Shown here one piece after another: positions 32,977 through 43,220 of a stretch of DNA of 64,000 nucleotides. The translations under genes and the position numbers were made by a program. The notes under the pieces are model-generated. The model was not told the origin of the DNA and did not search any database. It was given only the letters and a program-made list of their open reading frames with translations. The stretch is from contig FCNR01000023.1 of assembly GCA_900016875.1 (NCBI GenBank), positions 124,001-188,000 on the forward strand, given 5' to 3'. Position 1 is the stretch's first letter, and every line of letters starts with the position of its first letter. Source of the DNA: Eubacteriaceae bacterium CHKCI004 (GTDB taxonomy: Bacteria > Bacillota > Clostridia > Lachnospirales > Lachnospiraceae).

Positions 32977-35430
32977 TCAGTCTATTTTCAGAATCATCTC
33001 AAGAATCCGGCGTGCATCACGTTCCATCTCTTCTCTGGAAAGCAGCCCTTCCTCAAAAGCTTTTTTCAGTTCTTTTGGGAAACCGCAGCCCATTTTAATG
33101 TCGTTGCCGGCTTTTGCTTCCATCACATGACTGCCGTGACTGTACCAATCGGAGGTCACAACGCCGTCAAATCCCCATTCTTCTCTCAAAATGTTTGTCA
33201 GCAGTTCAGGATTCTCAGAAGCACGAACGCCATTAATCAGATTATAGGATGACATGATAAGATATGGCCCGGCCTCTTTCACTACTATTTCAAAGCCTTT
33301 CAGATAAATTTCCCGCAGCGCGCGCTCAGATACCCGGGAATCACTTTCTTTCCGGTTTGTCTCTTTATTATTGCAGGCGAAATGTTTCACTGTGGCGCCG
33401 ATATGCATGGACTGGATGCCCCGCACCAGAGCTGCGCCGGTTTTGCCGGACAGCAGGGGATCCTCAGAATAATATTCGAAGTTCCGTCCGCACAGAGGAC
33501 TTCTGTGGATGTTCATGGCCGGAGTCAGCCAGATGCCCAGATTGTTTTCCTTCACTTCCTCTGCTCCTGCGCGCCCAGTCTGCTCCACCAGTTCTGTGTT
33601 CCAGGTACAGGCAAGCAAGGTAGCACACGGCCATGCCGTGGTAGTCACACCGCACTCCGGACGGATACGAAGGCCCGCAGGTCCGTCTGCCGTCATAACA
33701 TTCGGAATCCCATGGTGAGAAAGATTACCCATACCGAAAGTATTTGCCACTCCGGTATTCGGCTGCCCTCCAAGAAGAGCGGCCAGCTCGTCTTCATTGA
33801 GCTGCGCCAGGAGCTCTGAAAGTTTTTCTGTTCCTTTCGCCACGTTTTCCAGCAAAATAACTTTTCCCTCTTTTCCGGAAAACGTACGCTCGTCCGGCAC
33901 ATAAGCGCGGGGAATAAGCCCCTCGAAAGCGTTGTAATCTGTGACGCTGTTCATCTGCTCATCCGGCAGCTGCTTTGGATGATTCCTGTCTGCCGGCAAA
34001 GCTGTCTCTTTCACCGGCAGCTCTTCATAGCTGCCATCCGCCAGCAGGCGAGTCCGAAGAGATTCCGGCGCGCACTGGCTGCTTAACTGCTCAGTTACCA
34101 TATCTTTGCTCAGGATATAAGCTTCCTCCAGTTTACGGGCGTTTTCCACGGAGGTTCCAATATAAAAATCATACTCTCCCGCTTCCAGCACCCAGGCAGA
34201 TTTCCTGATTTTTCCAAGATCGTCAAAGGAGGCCATAGCAGTATATGGAATCTTGAAAAAAATGCTCTGAGATTCTCCCGGCTGAAGCAGCCTTGTCTTC
34301 TCAAAAGCCGCCAGTTCCTTCGACGGTTTACCCAGGCATCCCTGCGGAGCGCTGTAATAAACCTGCACCACTTCCTTGCCTGCAAATTTTCCCACATTAG
34401 TCACCTGCACGGAAAGCAGCGCCATTTTGCTGCCATAAACAACTTTTCTGTTCTCCAGAATAAAGTCCGTGTAAGATAAACCGAAGCCAAACGGATAATT
34501 TACTTTTTCTTTTGCTCCCGTTATGGTCTCAAAATAACGGTAACCCACATAAATATCTTCTGTATAATCTACATAATCGACGGAATCATGAAAGCCTTCC
34601 GAAGACGGGTAGTCCTCCAGAGACGCCGCAAATGTATCAGCAAGTTTGCCGGACGGATTCACATCGCCGCAGAGAATGTCGGCTTCCGCCAGTCCGCCTT
34701 CCATGCCTGCCTGCCATGCCATGAGAACACTGTCGATTCTCTCGTCGCTCTTAAACCAGGAACTGTCCACTACGCCTCCCGCATTCAAAACAACAACGAC
34801 TTTTGCAAAGTTCTCTTTCACTGTGTTGACCAATGCTTCTTCCGCTCTGCTCAGATAGAAGTCGCCCCTCTCAAAAAGAGTGCTGCTGCGTTCGATCTGC
34901 CGTCTTTCCTCCTCCGGGAAATTATCAAGTTCCTCATGGAAAACCGCTTTCCGATCCCATCCTTCACCGGAAAAGCGACAGATGGAAATAACTGCCGTAT
35001 CCGTAAAGCTTCTGGCTTCACGAAGCAGCTCTTCCGGAAGCTCCGGCTCTTCAGTCATGCCTGGAACAAAACCTTCCCCGTACTGTTTTTCCACATTTTT
35101 TCTATAAAACTCTTCAAGCTCCGGCATCAGAAAAACCCGGCCTTCTTTTTCTTTCTCCTTCATGCCGTCCCAGAGATTTCTCACATAGGCAGTAGTGACG
35201 TCCCCGCTGCCGCCTCCTCCTTTTACATAATCCACGCCTGCCTTTCCAAAGAGGGCGACTTTCGTCCCCCGGGCAAAAGGCAGGACTCCATTTTCATTTT
35301 TCAGCAGAACCATTCCCTCTCCTGCTGCCTTCCGTGACAATTCAATGTGCTCCCTGCTCCCGGTGACACGTTCCCTGTCGGGATAGAGCGGCTGGTTAGG
35401 CTGATACTGGATTCTTCTCCATTTATCCAT
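32977..35430 (-). CDS. GH3 beta-glucosidase with reversed domain order, 817 aa
   Basis: Glycoside hydrolase family 3, no signal peptide, so cytoplasmic. The order is reversed: the alpha/beta sandwich domain comes first (AAGEGMVLLKNENGVLPF, residues ~40-300), then an Fn3-like domain (NYPFGFGLSYTDF, ~320-440), and the catalytic barrel last (~560-810) with KHFACNNKE and the nucleophile Asp in GFDGVVTSDW. This permuted arrangement is known from rumen and gut Firmicutes. Start at 35430 follows GAAAGGA. Last gene of the galactoside/sucrose operon; it would release glucose from beta-glucosides. Confidence 0.9.
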   Translation of the reverse strand: MDKWRRIQYQPNQPLYPDRERVTGSREHIELSRKAAGEGMVLLKNENGVLPFARGTKVALFGKAGVDYVKGGGGSGDVTTAYVRNLWDGMKEKEKEGRVFLMPELEEFYRKNVEKQYGEGFVPGMTEEPELPEELLREARSFTDTAVISICRFSGEGWDRKAVFHEELDNFPEEERRQIERSSTLFERGDFYLSRAEEALVNTVKENFAKVVVVLNAGGVVDSSWFKSDERIDSVLMAWQAGMEGGLAEADILCGDVNPSGKLADTFAASLEDYPSSEGFHDSVDYVDYTEDIYVGYRYFETITGAKEKVNYPFGFGLSYTDFILENRKVVYGSKMALLSVQVTNVGKFAGKEVVQVYYSAPQGCLGKPSKELAAFEKTRLLQPGESQSIFFKIPYTAMASFDDLGKIRKSAWVLEAGEYDFYIGTSVENARKLEEAYILSKDMVTEQLSSQCAPESLRTRLLADGSYEELPVKETALPADRNHPKQLPDEQMNSVTDYNAFEGLIPRAYVPDERTFSGKEGKVILLENVAKGTEKLSELLAQLNEDELAALLGGQPNTGVANTFGMGNLSHHGIPNVMTADGPAGLRIRPECGVTTTAWPCATLLACTWNTELVEQTGRAGAEEVKENNLGIWLTPAMNIHRSPLCGRNFEYYSEDPLLSGKTGAALVRGIQSMHIGATVKHFACNNKETNRKESDSRVSERALREIYLKGFEIVVKEAGPYLIMSSYNLINGVRASENPELLTNILREEWGFDGVVTSDWYSHGSHVMEAKAGNDIKMGCGFPKELKKAFEEGLLSREEMERDARRILEMILKID

Positions 35431-35509
35431 GCTTTTAAATCCTTTCTTCCTGATTTGAAAACCCGGGCCCAGGGAGATTGCTCCCTTCGGGTCCGGGTCT
35501 AGCTGCATG

Positions 35510-36463
35510 CTACAGCATTGCTTCTACTTCTTCTTTTGTCGGCATTACGCGAAGCGCGCCTTTTCTTGTGGTCACAATAGAAGCCGCTGCATTTGCAAAG
35601 GTAAGCATTTCTTTCAGTTCTTCCTCGCTGTATTCTTTCCATCCGTGCTCCAGTACATAATGTAAGATACATGCGCCGAAAGTGTCGCCAGCTCCGGTAG
35701 TCTCGATGGTGTTCTCCTGAATGAACGCCGGAACTTCCACGCGGCAGTTTTTGGTGTAGGCACGGCTGCCTGTCTTGCCGAGGGAGAGAAGAATTAACGG
35801 GATATTGTATTTTTCCTGTACCATGGCGATACCTTCGTCATAGTCTTCCCTGCCTGTGAGCCACTGAATCTCGTTATCGGAAATCTTCAAAATATTGCAG
35901 TGCTCCAGTCCATAGGAAATCTGCTCTTTTGCCAGATCCATGGACTTCCACAACGGCTCACGCAGGTTCGGGTCATAGGACATGAGGATGCCGGCTTCCT
36001 CAGCAATGGCGATGGCCTTTCTTGTGGCTTTGCGGCACACCTCGTCTGTCATGGACAGGGAACCGAAGTGGAAAATCGTGCTGTTTTTGATCTGCTCCGC
36101 ATCCACATCATTCTCAGAGAGCATCATATCTGCACCCGGGTTCCGGTAGAACGAAAATTCACGGTCTCCATCCGGAGCGGTGTGAACAAATGCGAGAGTT
36201 GTGTGCACCTCGTCATCTCTCTTCAGACCGTCAGTTCCGATCCCCACTTCTTTCAGCGCTGCTTCCAGCTGGTCGCCAAACATATCTTTTCCAATTTTGC
36301 CGATGAAATTCGTCTTATGTCCCAGACGGTTCAGCATGGAAAGCACGTTACACGGCGCTCCGCCCGGATTTGCTTCCAGAACCGGGTTCCCCTGTGCACT
36401 GGTTCCATTTTCTGTAAAATCAATCAATAATTCTCCCAGGGCAGTTACATCATATTTGCTCAT
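35510..36463 (-). CDS. PfkB-family fructokinase
   Basis: Sugar kinase, 317 aa. N-terminal substrate segment GELLIDFT and PGGAPCNVL, phosphate motif GAGDTFGACI with the catalytic Asp near the C-terminus, and the TTRKGALRVMPT end typical of fructokinases. AAAAGGAGA precedes the ATG. It lies between a sucrose-active GH13 gene and the GH3 gene, so it probably phosphorylates the fructose released from sucrose. Confidence 0.9.
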   Translation of the reverse strand: MSKYDVTALGELLIDFTENGTSAQGNPVLEANPGGAPCNVLSMLNRLGHKTNFIGKIGKDMFGDQLEAALKEVGIGTDGLKRDDEVHTTLAFVHTAPDGDREFSFYRNPGADMMLSENDVDAEQIKNSTIFHFGSLSMTDEVCRKATRKAIAIAEEAGILMSYDPNLREPLWKSMDLAKEQISYGLEHCNILKISDNEIQWLTGREDYDEGIAMVQEKYNIPLILLSLGKTGSRAYTKNCRVEVPAFIQENTIETTGAGDTFGACILHYVLEHGWKEYSEEELKEMLTFANAAASIVTTRKGALRVMPTKEEVEAML

Positions 36464-36483
36464 AATTTTCTTCTCCTTTTAAA

Positions 36484-38859
36484 TCAAATCTTCTTAAGCC
36501 AGCAGAAGCCGTAACCCGGAATATCCACACCGGCGGCCTTACGCACTTCGCCGGTCAGCATATTTTTGTACATGCCGTCTGTCTCATTGATCCATGCGGT
36601 CTTGTCGTACTCGCTGAAATTAAACAATCCAAACATTTTTTCGCCTTCATAGTAACGTCCGATACACAGAACAGACGGATCGTAAGTCTCCACAGTCCAC
36701 ATGTCCGCATTGGTCATGAACACTTTCTCCGATCTGCGTATTTTCTCCAGTTCAGACAGACGCTGAAAGATTTTGCCCTCTACTGTATCTGCATCGTCTG
36801 CGTTTGCCGCCAGATCCCAGCGCATTGCCCCACGATGGATGTAACGGGAATCATGAGCTTTGGTCGGATCGTTTTTGTAAGTATAATCATTAACCTGACC
36901 AATCTCATCACCGCTGTAGATCACAGGAATACCAGACTGCGTAAACATGTAAGCATGAAGCATCACATCAAGCTGAATGGCCTTGTCCATAGCTGCGGCG
37001 TCCTGCTCGAAGCCAGCTTTTTCCACACCGCACATGGATGCGGTTGTCGCACAGAACCGGGCATCCTGTGTATTCGGATCGTATTCGTACAGCTCGCCCC
37101 TGCTGACACTGTTTTCTGTATATCCCTGGAAATAATCATTTAAGAACTTCTTATGCGGCACTTCTTCCTGTCCGCGTGCGCGCAGGAAATCGTAATCCAG
37201 TCCCCAGCCGATATCATCATGGCAGCGCAGATAGTTGAGGAATACATATTCCTTCGGAAGTCCGGCGACAATATCAAGCTGTCTCTTAAGGAGACTTACA
37301 TCTCTCGTAGCCACAGTATGCCAGGTTGTCGCCATCGTCGTTACGTTATAAAGCATATGACATTCCGGCTTTTCCACAGTGCCAAAATACGGAACTACTT
37401 TCTCCGGCTCCATGACCACTTCGCCAAGCAGAAGAACAGACGGACATACAATCTCTCCGATAATCCGCATCATTCGGACGATGGTGTGAACCCGGCGCAG
37501 GTTCCGGCATGGGGTTCCCAGTTCTTTCCAGATATACGGCACTGCGTCAATACGGATAACATCAATACCCTTATTGGCAAGGAAAAGGAAATTGTACATC
37601 ATTTCGTTAAATACCCGCGGATTCAGATAATTTAAATCCCACTGATATGGGTAAAATGTAGTCATTACATAATGACCGCAGTCCGGCAGCCATGTAAAAT
37701 TACCCGGCGCGGTTCTCGGAAATACCTGCGGTACAGTCTGTTCAAACTGGTTTGGAATCTCCGGATTATCAAAGAAGAAGTAGCGGCTCATGTACTCGCC
37801 TTCTCCTGCACGTGCGCGTCTTGCCCATTCATGATCTTCGGAAGTATGGTTCATGACAAAGTCCATACACACGTTCATTTTCTTCTTGTGGCAGGCTGCC
37901 GTCAAATGCTCCAGATCTTCCATAGTTCCCAAATCTTCTCTTACCTTGCGGAAATCCTTCACTGCGTAACCGCCGTCGGATTTGCCCGGTACAGTATCCA
38001 GAAACGGCATCAGATGGATGTAATTGACATTGCTCTTCTCAATATAATCAAGTTTAGATTCCACTCCTTTGATATTGCCGGCAAAATTATCTATATAAAG
38101 CATCATGCCCAGCATATCGTTGGATTTGTACCATTCCGGATCTTTCTCCCGCTCAAGATCCATGGCCTTCAGGTCTTTATTTCTTTCCATATAGAACCGG
38201 TGAAGATTATCACAAAGCTCAGCGTACATGGAATCATTGCCGTACATTTCCATGTAAAGCCAGCGGAGCTCATCATTTCTCTTCTCCATTCTGTAATAAA
38301 ACTCTTCATCTACCGCTGCTCTGGCTGCTTTGGCAGCCGCTTCCGCTGCCTTTTTTGCTGTTTCTGCCGCAGCTTTCTTGGCTGCCGCAGCCGTTTTAGC
38401 AACCGCTTCCGTTGCTTTCTTCGCTGCCGTCTTCTTTGTGGTGGTTTTCTTCGCAGGCGCTTTGGTTTCAGATGCGGCCGGCTTGTCCGCTGCGGTTTCT
38501 TTCACAGGCGCCTCTTTAGCTGCTACTGGTTTTTTCGCGGCAGTTGCCACTTCTTTTGCAGCTGCTTTAACTTTCGTCTCTACTGCCGGGGACGCTGCCG
38601 CCTCAGTTTTAGTTGCCGCCGTCTTAACTTCCGCTTCTGCCGCCGGGGACGCTGCTGTCTCAGCTTTGGTTGCCGCTTCCTTAGATTCCGCCTCGACTGC
38701 CGGTGCCTCAGTCACAGATGCAGTTGCCGCTGCCTTAGCTGCGGCCGGTTCGGATGCTGCTTCGCCTGCCGCGGCCGGTGCCGGTGTCGTCGGTGTCGCT
38801 GTCGCGGCTGTTACTTTCTTTTTACGGCTTTTCTTTTTGCTTGTATTCGTACGTTTCAT
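36484..38859 (-). CDS. Amylosucrase-like GH13_4 enzyme with Ala/Lys-rich N-terminal tail
   Basis: 791 aa. Residues ~190-791 are a GH13 enzyme of the amylosucrase/sucrose hydrolase subfamily: LHRFYMERNKDLKAMD, MMLYIDNFAGN, LHLMPF-like barrel start, MDFVMNHTS, nucleophile Asp in VIRIDAVPY, acid/base Glu in LLGEVVM and RCHDDIGW. It would split sucrose and may build short alpha-glucans. Residues 1-~182 are low-complexity Ala/Lys/Glu/Thr with clusters such as AKKTTTKKTAAKKAT, resembling histone H1 tails, and include near-repeats of ~20 residues. No signal peptide. It follows the alpha-galactosidase gene by 81 bp. Confidence 0.88.
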   Translation of the reverse strand: MKRTNTSKKKSRKKKVTAATATPTTPAPAAAGEAASEPAAAKAAATASVTEAPAVEAESKEAATKAETAASPAAEAEVKTAATKTEAAASPAVETKVKAAAKEVATAAKKPVAAKEAPVKETAADKPAASETKAPAKKTTTKKTAAKKATEAVAKTAAAAKKAAAETAKKAAEAAAKAARAAVDEEFYYRMEKRNDELRWLYMEMYGNDSMYAELCDNLHRFYMERNKDLKAMDLEREKDPEWYKSNDMLGMMLYIDNFAGNIKGVESKLDYIEKSNVNYIHLMPFLDTVPGKSDGGYAVKDFRKVREDLGTMEDLEHLTAACHKKKMNVCMDFVMNHTSEDHEWARRARAGEGEYMSRYFFFDNPEIPNQFEQTVPQVFPRTAPGNFTWLPDCGHYVMTTFYPYQWDLNYLNPRVFNEMMYNFLFLANKGIDVIRIDAVPYIWKELGTPCRNLRRVHTIVRMMRIIGEIVCPSVLLLGEVVMEPEKVVPYFGTVEKPECHMLYNVTTMATTWHTVATRDVSLLKRQLDIVAGLPKEYVFLNYLRCHDDIGWGLDYDFLRARGQEEVPHKKFLNDYFQGYTENSVSRGELYEYDPNTQDARFCATTASMCGVEKAGFEQDAAAMDKAIQLDVMLHAYMFTQSGIPVIYSGDEIGQVNDYTYKNDPTKAHDSRYIHRGAMRWDLAANADDADTVEGKIFQRLSELEKIRRSEKVFMTNADMWTVETYDPSVLCIGRYYEGEKMFGLFNFSEYDKTAWINETDGMYKNMLTGEVRKAAGVDIPGYGFCWLKKI

Positions 38860-38940
38860 TGCTATCTCCCTTTTTATTTTAAATGTTAGTATGCATCAAC
38901 AAATTGCTGTCAGTGATAAAATGAGTGGTACGGCCGCCGG

Positions 38941-41121
38941 CTACTCTGCGATAAGATGAATCTGGTATGCCCGGTACGCTTTGTACTCTACCGGAATCGG
39001 CATTCCGGTCTCCATCAGGGCATCAGCCGGGTACAGTCTTCCGCTCTCTTCCGACCGGTACATGCGGCCCGGAATCAAACCTTGTAAGCGGACATAATCC
39101 ACGGTCATGTTTCCGTGAATATCCTGCATGACCACATTGAGAAGCGCCTCGCTGCCGTCCTCGGCGACGAACTCCCAGGCTGCCGCTTCCTCCTCAAATG
39201 GATTGGTCAGGCGATAATATATTCCGTAATTGATGAGCTGCGCGTATTTGCGGTACTCCTTAATCTGCTTCCGCACGATGTCTTTCGCCTCATCGGACAG
39301 CGTGCTCAGATCAAGCTCATAGCCGAAGGTTCCGGCCATGGCGACCACGCTTCTCACCTGAAGGGTCGTGCTCCTTCCAGTCTGGTGGTTCGGCACCGCG
39401 GATACATGGGAACCCATGGCGGATACCGGATAACCGAAGGAAGTGCCGTACTGAATCTTGATTCTGTCCAGAGCATCGGTGTTATCACTGCACCAAATCT
39501 GCGGCGTATAGTATAACATGCCTGCGTCAAAACGTCCACCGCCGCCGCTGCAACCCTCGATGAGAATATTCGGATATCTCTGAATGAGACGCTCCAGAAA
39601 ATCATAAAGTCCCAGCACATAATCGTAGGCAACGGCTCCCTGCTCTTTTGCCGCGCGGGAAAATGCCACGTCCAGGCTGCGGTTCATATCCCATTTGACA
39701 TACTCGATATTGCCCTGATCAAGAACCTTGCATATCATATCGAAGATGGTGTCCACCACTTCTTTCCGGGAGAAGTCAAGCACAAGCTGGCTTCTCGCCC
39801 GAATCGGATTCCGTCCCGGAACGGTGAGCGCCCAGTCCGGATGCTCTCTGTAAAGCTGACTGTCCTCATTGACACATTCCGGCTCGATCCAGATACCGAA
39901 CTTCACGCCCAGAGCGTTGATCCGCTCAATGAGATGTCCCAGAGACCCGCCCAGCTTCTCTTCGTTGACATACCAGTCGCCCAGTCCGCTGAAGTCGTCA
40001 TCCCTTTTTCCAAACCAGCCGTCATCCATAACGACCATGTCGATGCCCAGCTCTTTGGCATGGACGGCAAGCTGATAGATGGTCTCGCCATTAAAATCAA
40101 AATAAGCCCCTTCCCAGCTGTTGACAAGGATCGGGCGGATGGCATTTTTATATTTTCCTCTGCATACGTGATTCCGGATGCAGGCATGAAGATTCTGAGA
40201 AAGGCGGTTAAGGCCATTGGCGCTGAAGGACAGAATCACCTCCGGAGCAGTAAATGTATCGCCCGGCTCCATCGGATAATAGAATCCGTCCTGCTGCAGG
40301 CCGATGAGCGCGCGGACCTGATTAAACTGGTCCTTCTCCACCTCTGCCTGAAAGCTTCCGCTGTACATAAATGTCATACTCCAGCAGCTTCCTGTTTCCT
40401 CCGTGGTCTTCGGGTCCGCCAGAATCATCATCGGATTATACTGGTGACTGGAAGTTCCTCTGCGGCTTCCAAATTTCATGGTTCCATGGGACAGAGACTG
40501 TCTCTGATACATCCGGTCCATACAGTGTCTTCCATGGAAAGAGATCAGATCATAATCGCCGGCCACAAAATCCAGGCAGGCGCTCATGACTTTGTCAAGA
40601 TAAATCCGGTCACTGCCGCCATTTTTAATGAGCACGCTGCGGGTGATCACATCCGCTTCCGGAAGCACGCCGTACAGCAGTCTGGCTTCCACCTGGTTCA
40701 CGGCGTCTTTCAGTACGATCTCCAGAGTCTCGGCCTCCGCCTCATCGGCGTAAACAGCCGGCAGACGGTCAAGGGCGTACTTGCCCTTCCGGATCTCGTG
40801 CCCTGCATAGCGAAGGTCACAGCAGCGGGACTGGTCTGCATTTACTACGGTGCAGGCCACATTTCGATAATCGCCAAGTCCGGTGTGCGGAAATTCCTGC
40901 GGCAGAGCGTCCATGGAATAGGTCCGGTCCACTCCGGTATCATAAGGGTTACCGGAAAAACCCCGGTCTGCGTATGTCAAAAGATAGTCCATACACCCTT
41001 CTGTTCTCCGTCCGTAATATAAATGAAGGAGAAATCCATACGGGTCAATCTGCATCTGATAGGAAGAACTATTGGTGTGTAATGTAAATGTTTTGTTATT
41101 TTTGTCAAAAATTATACTCAT
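38941..41121 (-). CDS. GH36 alpha-galactosidase
   Basis: Cytoplasmic alpha-galactosidase, 726 aa, full length for the bacterial GH36 group. Conserved elements: WEGAYFDFN, MVVMDDGWFGKRDDD, the nucleophile Asp in KWDMNRS and the acid/base region GCSGGGGRFD ... WCSDNTDA. It releases galactose from raffinose, stachyose or melibiose. It lies after the MsmEFG transporter genes and before the sucrose-splitting enzyme, the logical order for raffinose use. Confidence 0.94.
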   Translation of the reverse strand: MSIIFDKNNKTFTLHTNSSSYQMQIDPYGFLLHLYYGRRTEGCMDYLLTYADRGFSGNPYDTGVDRTYSMDALPQEFPHTGLGDYRNVACTVVNADQSRCCDLRYAGHEIRKGKYALDRLPAVYADEAEAETLEIVLKDAVNQVEARLLYGVLPEADVITRSVLIKNGGSDRIYLDKVMSACLDFVAGDYDLISFHGRHCMDRMYQRQSLSHGTMKFGSRRGTSSHQYNPMMILADPKTTEETGSCWSMTFMYSGSFQAEVEKDQFNQVRALIGLQQDGFYYPMEPGDTFTAPEVILSFSANGLNRLSQNLHACIRNHVCRGKYKNAIRPILVNSWEGAYFDFNGETIYQLAVHAKELGIDMVVMDDGWFGKRDDDFSGLGDWYVNEEKLGGSLGHLIERINALGVKFGIWIEPECVNEDSQLYREHPDWALTVPGRNPIRARSQLVLDFSRKEVVDTIFDMICKVLDQGNIEYVKWDMNRSLDVAFSRAAKEQGAVAYDYVLGLYDFLERLIQRYPNILIEGCSGGGGRFDAGMLYYTPQIWCSDNTDALDRIKIQYGTSFGYPVSAMGSHVSAVPNHQTGRSTTLQVRSVVAMAGTFGYELDLSTLSDEAKDIVRKQIKEYRKYAQLINYGIYYRLTNPFEEEAAAWEFVAEDGSEALLNVVMQDIHGNMTVDYVRLQGLIPGRMYRSEESGRLYPADALMETGMPIPVEYKAYRAYQIHLIAE

Positions 41122-41230
41122 ATTTCTTTTCCTCGACCTTCACAATTGCGGTACAAATTTAATAAAATGTTGCCGGACGGACGAATCTCTCCCGGAGGCT
41201 CCTCCGTCAGCATTTCCCAGTTATATGCAA

Positions 41231-41264
41231 ATTACTGCCTTCCGAATACAGGGAAGACAGTAAT
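41231..41264 (-). terminator. Intercistronic hairpin before the alpha-galactosidase gene
   Basis: Stem ATTACTG / CAGTAAT plus inner CTTCC / GGAAG. No T-run on the minus strand, so an attenuator or mRNA-processing hairpin in the 219-bp gap is more likely than a full stop. Confidence 0.45.
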
Positions 41265-41340
41265 TGCCGGTTGATACTATATCTTGCAATATTCCCGCAC
41301 CCTGTTGCTAGCATCTGATACAGGAATAAAAGCTATTAAA

Positions 41341-42198
41341 TTATTTGACAGCGCCGGAAGTAACACCTTCCACGATAAAACGCTGCAGGAACAGATACAG
41401 AATCAGAATAGGCAGCATAGCCAGCAGCAGAGCCGCCATGATCAGACCGATATCTGTGGAGAATGTACCGTAGAACATCTGTGTGGCAATTGGAATAGTA
41501 TACAATTCCTTCTTGGCCAGAACCAGACTCGGCAGCAGGTAGTCGTTCCAGAACGCCATAGCCTCAATGATCGCTACCGTTGCGATGGTTGGCTTTAACA
41601 GAGGAAATACAACCTTCCAATAAGTCTGCCAACGGGTACATCCATCAATAGTCGCCGCTTCCTCAAGGGAAACAGGAACGTTGGTCTTGATCGCTCCGTG
41701 GAACATGAACGTCGCCATGGATAACGAAAAACCTACGTGCATGAATATCAACGTTGCTCTGTGATTCAGGATACCAAGGATACCACCGTACAGAGATACC
41801 AACGGAATCATCAATACCTGGAACGGGATAACCATGGATGCAATCATCAAAGAGAATAATAATGCTGTGAGCTTCCAATTATTCCGGACGATAACAAAAG
41901 CTGCCATGGAAGACAAAAGCAGTGTAAATATTGTTGAGAAAATTGTAACAATCGCTGAGTTAGCGAATACCTTCCAGAACTCCATCTTCTCCATGGCTTC
42001 CGGGAAGTTCTCAAGGGTGAATCCGTGGGCTCCCACAAGAGCCAGCGGGTCTACCGTAATATCCGCTTTTACCTTGAACACATTGATGATAACAAGGATA
42101 AACGGAAAGATGAATAACAAGAATAAGATTACTAAGAGAACCAGCATCAGTGCATGCCGGATCTTCTTATTACGAGCCGCCTGTGCATTTTTATCCAT
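41341..42198 (-). CDS. Sugar ABC transporter permease (MsmG type)
   Basis: Membrane permease, 285 aa, six helices, MalG/MsmG type. The EAA loop reads VSLEEAATIDGCTRWQTYWK and is complete. It starts within the stop of the upstream permease (TAATG, one-base overlap), so the two are coupled and form the heterodimeric channel. Its ATPase is not in this operon. Confidence 0.93.
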   Translation of the reverse strand: MDKNAQAARNKKIRHALMLVLLVILFLLFIFPFILVIINVFKVKADITVDPLALVGAHGFTLENFPEAMEKMEFWKVFANSAIVTIFSTIFTLLLSSMAAFVIVRNNWKLTALLFSLMIASMVIPFQVLMIPLVSLYGGILGILNHRATLIFMHVGFSLSMATFMFHGAIKTNVPVSLEEAATIDGCTRWQTYWKVVFPLLKPTIATVAIIEAMAFWNDYLLPSLVLAKKELYTIPIATQMFYGTFSTDIGLIMAALLLAMLPILILYLFLQRFIVEGVTSGAVK

Positions 42199-43079
42199 TA
42201 TGCTGATACCTCCGCTTTCTTACCAATGTAAACCTGAAGAACACCAATTACCGCGCAGACAACAAACAGAACGAGCGCCTCAGCCTGGCCGGTACCATAA
42301 TTCTTATAGGTAAATGCCTGATTATACACATGCATGGCGGCCATAACGGAGCTGTTGAACGGTTCTCCCTTTGTCAAGGACAGGTTCACATCGTAAACCA
42401 TGAAACATCTGGTGATGGTCAGGAACAGACACTGTACAAATGAGGATACCATCAGTGGTACAGAGATGTGTACGATGGTCTGGAAATCGGTACAGCCATC
42501 AATCTTCGCTGCTTCCAGAACGTCATTTGATACGCTCATGAATCCTGCCACGTAAATTAACATCATATATCCTGCATACTGCCATACGGCAACGATGATC
42601 AAACATACCATAGCCCCCCCTGAGGTAGCCAGCCATGATGTAGATAACGCGCCAATGGAGAAAGATTCTCCAAGTGCAACTAATGCACGGTTAAATACGA
42701 ACTTCCAAACATAACCAAGAACGATACCGCCGATCAGGTTCGGTACGAAAAATCCTGCGCGGAAGAAGTTCTGTCCTTTTACTCCTCTCGTTACCAGATA
42801 CGCCAGAATAAACGCCACAACGTTTACGAGAATAACGGCAACGAAGGAATAAATAAATGTTCTGCCCAGCGCCGCCCAGAATGCAGAATCCTGGAAGGTT
42901 GCAATATAATTGGCAAAACCTACGAACGGCTTGCTCCTGGATACGCCATCCCAACTTGTAAAAGTCAGATACAGACCGTAAATGAAAGGTACGATAACTA
43001 CTGCGGCAAAAATCAGGGTAGTAACTCCGGCAAACATTATGTACTGTTTTGTTTTATAAGACATACTGTTTGTATTCAT
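42198..43079 (-). CDS. Sugar ABC transporter permease (MsmF type)
   Basis: Membrane permease, 293 aa, MalF/MsmF type without a long periplasmic insert. EAA loop LEAAKIDGCTDFQTIV. A cytoplasmic N-terminus is followed by six helices. Partner of the MsmG-type permease. Confidence 0.93.
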   Translation of the reverse strand: MNTNSMSYKTKQYIMFAGVTTLIFAAVVIVPFIYGLYLTFTSWDGVSRSKPFVGFANYIATFQDSAFWAALGRTFIYSFVAVILVNVVAFILAYLVTRGVKGQNFFRAGFFVPNLIGGIVLGYVWKFVFNRALVALGESFSIGALSTSWLATSGGAMVCLIIVAVWQYAGYMMLIYVAGFMSVSNDVLEAAKIDGCTDFQTIVHISVPLMVSSFVQCLFLTITRCFMVYDVNLSLTKGEPFNSSVMAAMHVYNQAFTYKNYGTGQAEALVLFVVCAVIGVLQVYIGKKAEVSA

Positions 43080-43220
43080 ACTGTTTTAACTCTCCCTTCT
43101 TTTGTGCGCATCCCGGCAGATGCAGTACTTATACCAAACTCCCCAGTCAGTTAAAGGTTCGCCGCCACGGCATACCGGACAACAAATAGAAAGCGTCCGC
43201 CGGAATACTTGGTTCAAAAA

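Noticed and set aside
38330-38959. Long Ala/Val-rich and Cys/Arg-rich frames opposite the amylosucrase-like gene
   Set aside because: They are antisense shadows of the low-complexity Ala/Lys region; no ribosome binding site and the minus-strand gene is certain.
39841-41022. 393-codon plus-strand frame opposite the alpha-galactosidase gene
   Set aside because: Antisense shadow; the minus strand encodes a full GH36 enzyme.
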